This document shows, in pieces, positions 58,388 to 64,000 of a DNA stretch of 64,000 nt; the first letter of the stretch is position 1; each line of letters starts with the position of its first letter. The position numbers were made by a program, and so were the translations under genes. Source of the DNA: an uncultured bacterium. Lineage in GTDB: Bacteria; Acidobacteriota; Thermoanaerobaculia; Thermoanaerobaculales; Thermoanaerobaculaceae. Where the stretch lies: positions 1 through 64,000 of the forward strand of contig CALEVZ010000017.1 of NCBI GenBank assembly GCA_937924755.1, written 5' to 3'. The notes beneath the pieces were generated by a model, which saw only the letters and a program-made list of their open reading frames with translations, did no database searches and had not been told where the DNA came from.

Positions 58388-59995
58388 GTGTCGACGAAAC
58401 AGCGGCTGGTGAGGGCGACCGGGGGAATGGCGGCGGTGACCGTGTTGAGCCGCCTCTCTGGCTGGGGGCGTGACAAGGCGGTGGCTGCCCTGTTCGGTGC
58501 CGGCATGGTGAGCGACGCCTTCATGGTGGCCTTTCGTATTCCCAACATGTTCCGGGCGTTGCTGGCGGAGGGGTCGCTGCACGCAGCCTTCGTGCCTGTG
58601 CTCGCCGGGCTGCGAGCCGGAGGGGACCAGCGCCGATTTCGGGAGTTCGTGGGCGCGATGGTGTCGCTGGCGCTGCTGGTGCTACCGCTGCTGGTGGTGG
58701 CGGGGGTGTGGGCCGCCCCGGCGCTGGTGCGTTTGGTCGCGGCACCCTTCCAGGGGGATCCCGAAAAGCTCGCCCTGACCGTCCGCCTGACACGCATCAT
58801 GTTCCCCTACCTGGGCCTGATTTCTCTGGCGGCGCTGGCGCAAGGGGTGCTGAACACGGGGGGGCGCTTCCTCTTGCCGGCGGCCACGCCGGTGGCCCTC
58901 AACCTGGCCATCGTGGCGGGCGCCGTGACCGCCTCGGAGGGGTTCAGCGATCGCAGCGAGTGGCTGGCGGGTGGGGTTTTGCTCGGTGGGTTTTTGCAGT
59001 TCGCCATGCAGTGGTCCGCCTGCCGCCGCCTCGGCCTACCATTGGTGCCGGGACCCGGGGCGCTCAGCAACCCCCTCGTAGGTAGGGTGGTACGGCTGAT
59101 GCTCCCAGGCTTGCCGAGCCTGGGGATCTACCAGATCACGATTCTGCTCTCCACCCGCCTGGCCGCCAGCGTCGGCGAGGGCGCCGTGACCTGCCTTTAT
59201 AACGCTGCCCGCCTCAACGAGCTGGTGTATGGCATCGTGGTCATCCAGTTGACCACCGCGGCGCTGCCCACGCTGGCAGCGCAGCGGGCCAGATCGCCCG
59301 AGGAGGCGCGCCGGACGCTGGCCTTCGTGCTGCGGTTGCTGTCGCTGGTGACCCTGCCAGCCGCCGCCCTCGGTGCTGTCCTGGCGCAACCCGCCGTGGG
59401 TTCGCTGCTGGGGGGCGGCAGGTATGGTCCGCAGGCGGTTCACATGACCGCCACGGCGCTGGTCATCTACTCCGTGGGGATGCCTTTTCTGGCGCTGACC
59501 AAGGTGCTGGGGGCAGCGTCGTTCGCCTGGCTCGACACCCGCACGCCGCTGTGGGGCGCTGCGGTCAACCTGGCCGTTTTTTCCGTGTGTGGGGTGCTGT
59601 GGACGGGGGCGCACGGGATTGCGGGGGTGGCCGGGGCGACCGTTGCAGGACAGCTCGCCAACGCGATGACGCTGCTGATTCTCAACGGGTTGGGGCGGAG
59701 ACTCCCGGCCGCCGGCGAGGTCATTCCGGCGAGCCTGCGCCACCTGCTGGCGACGTCGGTGCTGGTTGCCGTAGCCTTGAGCCTAATGCGTCTGGCGCCG
59801 CCGCTGCTGGTCACCTCGGTGCGGTCACTGGCGATTCTGTCCGCCGTGGTGGTGGTGGCGGGAGCGGTATACCTCCTGGCCCTCAGGCTCTTGCATGCTC
59901 CCGAGCTCGCCGAGGCGGTGCAGCTGGTGCGACGCCGGCGCAATGGGGCGGAAGGCAACTCCGCTGCCGCCAGCGAAGATGGGGTGCAGCGATGA
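58388..59995 (+). CDS. murJ: Lipid II flippase MurJ
   Basis: MurJ moves lipid II across the inner membrane for peptidoglycan synthesis. The 535-residue protein has about 14 hydrophobic segments. It carries the family start VTVLSRLSGWGRDKAVAALFGAG with FRIPNMFRALLAEGSLHAAFVP, whose arginine residues are essential in homologues. A later GVLNTGGRF block is also present. The GTG start follows a -10 by six bases. The gene overlaps dtd by ATGA. Confidence 0.95.
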   Translation: MSTKQRLVRATGGMAAVTVLSRLSGWGRDKAVAALFGAGMVSDAFMVAFRIPNMFRALLAEGSLHAAFVPVLAGLRAGGDQRRFREFVGAMVSLALLVLPLLVVAGVWAAPALVRLVAAPFQGDPEKLALTVRLTRIMFPYLGLISLAALAQGVLNTGGRFLLPAATPVALNLAIVAGAVTASEGFSDRSEWLAGGVLLGGFLQFAMQWSACRRLGLPLVPGPGALSNPLVGRVVRLMLPGLPSLGIYQITILLSTRLAASVGEGAVTCLYNAARLNELVYGIVVIQLTTAALPTLAAQRARSPEEARRTLAFVLRLLSLVTLPAAALGAVLAQPAVGSLLGGGRYGPQAVHMTATALVIYSVGMPFLALTKVLGAASFAWLDTRTPLWGAAVNLAVFSVCGVLWTGAHGIAGVAGATVAGQLANAMTLLILNGLGRRLPAAGEVIPASLRHLLATSVLVAVALSLMRLAPPLLVTSVRSLAILSAVVVVAGAVYLLALRLLHAPELAEAVQLVRRRRNGAEGNSAAASEDGVQR

Positions 59996-60462
59996 AGATC
60001 GTCATCCAGCGGGTTTCCCGCGCCCGGGTTGTGGTGGCGGGGCAAGAGGTGGGGTCCATTGGCCAGGGCCTGTTGCTGCTGGTGGGAGTGGAGCGCGGCG
60101 ATGGCCCGGCGCAGGCGGAGCGGGCGGCGCACCGCGTGGCGACGCTGCGGGTGTTCTCCGACGGCGAGGGGAAAATGAACCGGGGGCTCGACGAGGCGGG
60201 GGGAGAAGTGCTGGTAGTCTCGCAGTTCACCCTGGCCGGCTCGATCAGGCGAGGCCGGCGCCCGGACTTTTTCTCGGCGGCCCCGCCGGAGGAGGCACAG
60301 CCCCTGGTGCAGCGTCTCGTCGAGGAGCTTCGCCGGCGAGGGCTGCGCGTCGCCACCGGGAGCTTCGGCGCCATGATGGAGGTGGAACTGGTCAACGACG
60401 GACCAGTGACACTGATCTGGGAGGATCCCCCGGGCGACGACGTCAGGGCACCACGATCGTGA
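59992..60462 (+). CDS. dtd: D-aminoacyl-tRNA deacylase
   Basis: Dtd removes D-amino acids, and glycine, wrongly attached to tRNAs. The 156-residue protein has MKIVIQRVSRARVVV at the start. It has LVVSQFTLAGSIRRGRRPDF, holding the SQFTL active-site motif, and the cross-subunit GP motif in VELVNDGPVTL. The C-terminus is a few residues longer than usual and overlaps, tail to tail, the last 20 bases of the M50 protease gene. The ATG overlaps the murJ stop. Confidence 0.95.
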   Translation: MKIVIQRVSRARVVVAGQEVGSIGQGLLLLVGVERGDGPAQAERAAHRVATLRVFSDGEGKMNRGLDEAGGEVLVVSQFTLAGSIRRGRRPDFFSAAPPEEAQPLVQRLVEELRRRGLRVATGSFGAMMEVELVNDGPVTLIWEDPPGDDVRAPRS

Positions 60463-61426
60463 TCGGCTGCGGGGTGAAGCACAGAACGAAAATGGCCAGG
60501 CACAGCCACCCCACGCGAAGGCGCGTGGGGTCGAGGGGGTACTCCTCGTCCAGCACGCGCGGGTGACGGACTCCCATCACCAGGGCGATGATGGCCCAAA
60601 TCCACCACCCTGTCCACACGAACCCCAGGCCCACCAGGACCAGGAGCAGGGGCCAGGCGGCGCGGCGGTGCCAGGCGCCGAACATGGCGTAGGTGATGTG
60701 GCCGCCGTCCAGCTGTCCGAAGGGCAACAGGTTGAGGGCGGTGACCAGGAGGCCCACCCAGGCCGCAAAGCCGGTGGGGTGGATGAGCAGATCCCCTCCG
60801 GCGGCCAGCTGGGGGTGGATCATTCCGCCGACGGCTTTGAAGAGCAGTGGGTCGCCGTAGAGGATGTAGCCGGTCTCCGGCAACTTCGCCACCGGCTTCG
60901 ACAGGGCGATACCCACCACGAGGAACGGCAGGGTGGCCACAAAACCGGCGATGGGTCCGGCCGCTCCCACATCCAGCAGCTCCCGCTTGCTGGCGATGGG
61001 GGTGCGAATGCGGATGAAGGCGCCCAGTGTCCCGATGCCCAGCGGGATGGGCAGGGGGAGGAAGTACGGCAAGGTGGCGTCCAGGCGGTGGCGCCGACAG
61101 GCCAGGTAGTGCCCCATCTCGTGGGCCAGCAGGATGATCATCAATGGCAGAGAGAACTGCAGGCCGGGATGGACGACACCGGGGTGCAGCAGGGTGCTGA
61201 CGAGTCCGGTGGGCACAAAGCCTTCGGGAAGGCGGGCAAAAGAAATGCCCCCCACGAAGGTGGTGGACAGCAAAGTGGCGACGAAGAGGGCAACGTGCAG
61301 CCACAGCCGCCGAGGGGGCGGGGCAGGGGGGCGAAGGAGGAGGAATGGGAGCCCTCCCTCATTGCGCCAGTGAATAAGGGGTGACTGTCCGGCCACCTTA
61401 GGGCCTTCGCCGCGTCGCTCTGCCAC
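60443..61426 (-). CDS. Site-2-protease-like M50 membrane metalloprotease
   Basis: A 327-residue intramembrane zinc protease. The active site is LLAHEMGHYLACRRH (HExxH near residue 104) and the third ligand lies in LLPFGQLDGGHI near 239. About seven hydrophobic segments surround these. PLPIPLGIGTLGAFIRIRTP is typical of the S2P subgroup without PDZ domain. Members cut membrane-bound regulators such as anti-sigma factors, but no partner lies nearby. The GTG start at 61426 lacks a visible Shine-Dalgarno, so the exact start is uncertain. Confidence 0.88.
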   Translation of the reverse strand: MAERRGEGPKVAGQSPLIHWRNEGGLPFLLLRPPAPPPRRLWLHVALFVATLLSTTFVGGISFARLPEGFVPTGLVSTLLHPGVVHPGLQFSLPLMIILLAHEMGHYLACRRHRLDATLPYFLPLPIPLGIGTLGAFIRIRTPIASKRELLDVGAAGPIAGFVATLPFLVVGIALSKPVAKLPETGYILYGDPLLFKAVGGMIHPQLAAGGDLLIHPTGFAAWVGLLVTALNLLPFGQLDGGHITYAMFGAWHRRAAWPLLLVLVGLGFVWTGWWIWAIIALVMGVRHPRVLDEEYPLDPTRLRVGWLCLAIFVLCFTPQPITIVVP

Positions 61427-61501
61427 CGCCTGGCCTGTCCTGGGCTTCTGGAGAGAGAGGACTTACTCCCCGGACGTCGCGGCGCGTGGGAACGGCATCG
61501 C

Positions 61502-61771
61502 CTAGGCGATGACCCTGAGGGCCTTGCCCGGTTTGAACCGGATCGTCTTGCCGGGGGGGATGGGGACCTCGACGCCGGTCTTGGGGTTTCGGCCAATGCC
61601 CCGCTTGCGGTTTTTGACGATGAACACGCCAAACCCACGCAACTCGATGCGTTCGCCGTTGGCCAGCGCCTCCCGCATGGAATCGAAGATAACATTCACG
61701 GCGTCGCCTGCTTTGGCCTGCGGGATATCCACCGCGTCCATCACCCTGCGCACGAGATCAGCTTTGATCAT
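61502..61771 (-). CDS. HU/IHF family DNA-binding protein
   Basis: An 89-residue nucleoid-associated protein that bends DNA. The sequence MIKADLVRRVMDAVDI, then ALANGERIELRGFGVFIVKNR and the beta-arm GRNPKTGVEVPIPPGKTIRF match HU and IHF subunits, and the RNPKTG loop is the proline-containing intercalating tip. The ATG at 61771 has GGAGGGAGAG upstream; an earlier in-frame start at 61798 is inside the preceding gene and adds no conserved sequence. It overlaps the MshEN gene end by 14 bases. Confidence 0.93.
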   Translation of the reverse strand: MIKADLVRRVMDAVDIPQAKAGDAVNVIFDSMREALANGERIELRGFGVFIVKNRKRGIGRNPKTGVEVPIPPGKTIRFKPGKALRVIA

Positions 61772-62942
61772 CTCTCCCTCCGTCCTTCGGGAGCGCAACC
61801 CTAGAGCGACCTTTGCCCGCTGTCAAGCGAGCCCGCATCTTCTTGCGCAGCACCAGCACCTCCAGCGCCAGGCCCGCCAGTGCAGCGGCTTCCCGGGCCA
61901 GCGGCATGGAAATTCCAGCGACGCCGGCAGGCCCGTTATCCAGCCACAAAAATCCGGCGGGCTTGCCCCGCACCACCAGCGGCACGATCACTGCGCCGCC
62001 GGGCGGCGGGGTGCCCAGCGCGGCGAGCACAATGTCGTTGCCCTCACCGCCGACCACCGGTCCGCTATGCAAGGCAGCACCGGCGGCAAGGTTGAAAAAC
62101 ACCGAGGGACGATCCAGGGCGAGGGACATTTCGGCGACGCGCTGCTCCGCGCCTTCGTCGCCGCCCCGGATCGCCCAGCCGGAAACCTTGCCCTGGTGGA
62201 GTGCGAACAGGGCGGTGCGCGCCACCTGCGGGGCGAAAAAGCTCAGAAGGGCGTCGGCGATCTGCTCGCGCTCCGACGCTTGGGCCAGTTCATCGGCGAG
62301 CTGTTCCAACGACCCGGGGGCCTCGCGGCGGGGGGCGGCGGGAGTCGCGAGGGGCTCGAGACCAGGAAACCTGGCGGCGGCGTGACGGGTGGCCGGAGCG
62401 GGAACGAAATCCATGGCCTGGAAAGCTTCCTGGGGAGGGGCCGAGACGCGCCAAAACTGGCTCCACCGGCGGTGGCGCGAGCGCGGCGGCCCCGGGGATG
62501 GGGCGTCGGCAGCCCGGGGACGAACCGCCGGGATGGCCAGCGCGGCCGTCAGCGCCGCCTCGGTGGCCACGTGCGGCCGCACGACGAGCCCGGTAAGCGA
62601 CGAAATCTCCTCGATCAGGGCCGCGTCGTTGGGGTTGGCGGTGGCCACGTCGAGCACCTTGCCACGGCGGTTGAACGGGATGACCAGGTGGCGTCGACTG
62701 AACGCCTCGGGGAGGAGGGTGCGCACCTCGGTGGGAGCCGTGGCCAGCTCCAGGGCGCGTGCGGCCGGACACCGACTTTGCTCCGCTAGCGCCTCCAGCA
62801 ACTGGGCCTCGTTGATGAAGCCGAGGCGCACTAGCCAGGTGCCGAGGCGCCCCCCCTGCCGACGGCAGGCCTCCAGGCCGCTGCGCAGTTGGTCGGTGGT
62901 GAGAACGCCCTTGGCGGTTAGAATCTCCCCGAGCCGAGGCAT
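61758..62942 (-). CDS. MshEN (GspE N-terminal) domain protein with a GAF-like C-terminus
   Basis: A 394-residue protein. Residues 1-125 form an MshEN/GspE N-terminal domain, recognised from LGEILTAKGVLTTDQLRSGLEA, LGTWLVRLGFINEAQLLEALAEQ, AFSRRHLVIPFNRRGKVLDVATANPN, seen here in pieces no longer than LGEILTAKGVL and LVIPFNRRGKVLDV. MshEN domains in some proteins bind cyclic-di-GMP. A disordered alanine- and proline-rich linker leads to a C-terminal sensory-like domain (about 205-375) resembling GAF folds. No ATPase domain is present, so it is not a secretion ATPase. The ATG follows AAGGAGG. Confidence 0.8.
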   Translation of the reverse strand: MPRLGEILTAKGVLTTDQLRSGLEACRRQGGRLGTWLVRLGFINEAQLLEALAEQSRCPAARALELATAPTEVRTLLPEAFSRRHLVIPFNRRGKVLDVATANPNDAALIEEISSLTGLVVRPHVATEAALTAALAIPAVRPRAADAPSPGPPRSRHRRWSQFWRVSAPPQEAFQAMDFVPAPATRHAAARFPGLEPLATPAAPRREAPGSLEQLADELAQASEREQIADALLSFFAPQVARTALFALHQGKVSGWAIRGGDEGAEQRVAEMSLALDRPSVFFNLAAGAALHSGPVVGGEGNDIVLAALGTPPPGGAVIVPLVVRGKPAGFLWLDNGPAGVAGISMPLAREAAALAGLALEVLVLRKKMRARLTAGKGRSRVALPKDGGRDDQS

Positions 62943-62971
62943 GTTGCCTGCGCCTCCTTCCGTGCCTGTCG

Positions 62972-62977
62972 AGTATA
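62972..62977 (-). promoter_or_regulatory. -10 element of the MshEN-HU/IHF unit
   Basis: Minus-strand TATACT lies about 30 bases before the ATG at 62942, with AAGGAGG in between. The -35 region does not match well. Confidence 0.4.
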
Positions 62978-63109
62978 GCCTTCGTTCCCCGCTGCGATGC
63001 CTTCGAGGGAGGACGGAGCGAGACTGCGAGGCGCCCGGGAGGCTGGAAGAAGCTGGGTTTCGATGGTTTCTCGAGGATGTCGGTCGGGCCGGAGGAGGAA
63101 GCGGGGCCG

Positions 63110-63580
63110 TCAGCTGCCCTCGACCGGGAGAAACATGACCGTGGCGTCTTCCCCGTCAGAGTAGTAGCGACGACGGCGGCCCAGCACCTGGTAGCCGAGG
63201 CGGCGATAGAGGAGGAAGGCGGACCGGTTGGACGGTCGCACCTCAAGGACGAGACCCCTGCCACCCTGGCGCCTGGCTTCGGCGAGCGCCATGTCCAGCA
63301 GCGAGGTGGCGAGCCCCTGGCGCTGGTAGACGGGGTGGGTAGCGACCTTCAAGATGTGCAGCTCGTCCACCTGCCAACAGGCGAAGAGATACGCGGCCAT
63401 GGCGCCGTAGTGGTCGACGATGACGCGCTGGAAGCGAAAGGGCTGACCCATCTCCTGCAAAAAGAGGTGGCGCGGCCAGGGGTCGGGAAACAGCTGGGCC
63501 TCCAGGGCCGCCACGGCGGCGATGTCCTCCACCCGGGCCGGCCGCACCAGCAGTCCCTCGGGAATGGCTGCCACGGTCAC
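63110..63580 (-). CDS. rimI: Ribosomal-protein-alanine N-acetyltransferase RimI
   Basis: A GNAT-fold acetyltransferase that modifies the N-terminal alanine of ribosomal protein S18. The 156-residue protein has LEAQLFPDPWPRHLFLQEM near the start. It has the acetyl-CoA-binding V-x-P-x-x-Q-R-Q-G-L-A motif (THPVYQRQGLATSLL) and VRPSNRSAFLLYRRLGYQV. The GTG at 63580 overlaps the tsaB stop; GTG 63574 has better spacing from GGAGG. The tsaB-rimI pair is very common in bacteria. Confidence 0.92.
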   Translation of the reverse strand: MTVAAIPEGLLVRPARVEDIAAVAALEAQLFPDPWPRHLFLQEMGQPFRFQRVIVDHYGAMAAYLFACWQVDELHILKVATHPVYQRQGLATSLLDMALAEARRQGGRGLVLEVRPSNRSAFLLYRRLGYQVLGRRRRYYSDGEDATVMFLPVEGS

Positions 63581-64000
63581 ACCTCCCTGGCCCGGGGGAG
63601 GGCCGGGGGCGGCTCGAAGTAAGTGGGCGCCAGTGTCGCCTCATCGCAATCGGCGAGGCCTGCAACCAGGGTGAGGAGGGCCTCGGCCGCCGACATGTTG
63701 GACGGGGCCAGGGGGACTCCAGCGGGGAGCAACAGACCGGTTGGGGCAATGACTGGAACCGAACCGCCCACCAGGGCGCTGACCGGCAGGACGACGATGT
63801 CCCCAGTGGCTTCGGGAAGCCCGGTGCGGCGAGTGAAAGGCTGAGCGTACACCTCACCCCGACGGGCCGGCTGGACTGCTAAGACGTGATCCGCCGAGGT
63901 GCGGGCGGCCTGGGCCAGCAGGGAGGAGAACCCGTGGGCCGGAATGCCGGCGCCCCTGGCGATTCCCTGGACGGTGGCGAGGGCGACGCGCACCCCCGTG
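63577..64000 (-). CDS. tsaB: tRNA threonylcarbamoyladenosine synthesis protein TsaB, C-terminal part (runs off right edge)
   Basis: TsaB is the ASKHA-fold partner of TsaD and TsaE in making the t6A modification of tRNA. The N-terminus lies beyond the window. The visible 140 codons show TGVRVALATVQGIARGAGIPAHGFSSLLA in the pieces TGVRVALATVQGIA and GIPAHGFSSL, the typical block after the first strands. DHVLAVQPARRGEVYAQPF comes next, and the C-terminus ends near the rimI start with overlap GTGA. The length is consistent with a TsaB of about 220 residues. Confidence 0.88.
   Translation of the reverse strand, partial: TGVRVALATVQGIARGAGIPAHGFSSLLAQAARTSADHVLAVQPARRGEVYAQPFTRRTGLPEATGDIVVLPVSALVGGSVPVIAPTGLLLPAGVPLAPSNMSAAEALLTLVAGLADCDEATLAPTYFEPPPALPRAREV

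Noticed and set aside
62943..63109. Possible gene remnant between rimI and the MshEN gene
   Set aside because: Six-frame reading gave no recognisable domain. It appears to be a normal intergenic promoter region.

Overview
The window is a chromosomal segment of a very GC-rich, Gram-negative-type (diderm) bacterium, and everything readable in it looks vertically inherited and housekeeping-like. The best phylum guess is Acidobacteriota, possibly a Thermoanaerobaculia-type lineage. The basis is two tandem secreted proteins ending in the VWA-related domain known from Acidobacteria, one of them with a GWxTD-like N-terminal region, together with Hfq next to MiaA, an Mla lipid-transport system, orphan MshEN (GspE N-terminal) proteins and many GTG starts. 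No 16S gene is present, so this is an inference. I found no insertion sequence, prophage or CRISPR array.

Layout. Positions 1-6075 (minus) hold a respiratory complex I operon read nuoA-E-F-G-H-J-K-L, leaving the window inside nuoL. It has a good promoter at 6107-6135 and lacks nuoB, C, D and I. Next come a PIG-L deacetylase (minus), then plus-strand apgM, a PrxQ-type peroxiredoxin and a two-subunit class I fumarase. A minus-strand alpha/beta hydrolase at 10861-11661 faces the fumarase. From 11759 a long, tightly packed plus-strand run follows: valS-birA-coaX-hypothetical-comEC-miaA-hfq-TPR/SLH lipoprotein-Crp/Fnr regulator-pgsA, then pepP, nadA, a MidA-type methyltransferase and the two VWA proteins, ending at 30582.

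Positions 30669-39797 (minus) form one overlapping operon: dnaB-mlaE-mlaF-mlaD-radA-HEAT-repeat protein-HD-domain protein. Divergent from dnaB are an FHA/zinc-ribbon gene and mnmA. A three-gene minus unit (two family 2 glycosyltransferases and a DUF3467 protein) lies at 41697-44565. From 44721 to 56761 the plus strand carries a 1-pyrroline-5-carboxylate dehydrogenase, a secreted HEAT-ankyrin protein, glyQ-glyS, pyruvate phosphate dikinase, surE-pcm and acylphosphatase. The only gene-free stretch longer than 300 bases (54416-54943) contains a strong hairpin and a decayed glycosyltransferase fragment. The last part holds a cupin, tRNA-Arg(CCU), a small zinc-ribbon protein, ssb, murJ-dtd, an M50 protease, an HU/IHF protein, an MshEN protein, rimI and the end of tsaB.

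How the genes fit together. Complex I, fumarase, P5C dehydrogenase, ApgM and PPDK point to respiratory metabolism with reversible lower glycolysis. MlaEFD, MurJ, PgsA and the glycosyltransferases serve the envelope. ValS, GlyQS, MiaA, MnmA, Dtd, RimI and TsaB serve translation, and DnaB, RadA, SSB, ComEC and HU/IHF serve DNA. Most neighbouring genes overlap by GTGA or ATGA, which implies translational coupling. Several operon heads show a -10 hexamer only 6-10 nt before the start codon and no Shine-Dalgarno, which suggests leaderless mRNAs.

The most unusual points are the complex I operon missing exactly its quinone module, the replication/lipid-transport operon that ends in two proteins sharing an unrecognised N-terminal domain, and the tandem VWA pair.
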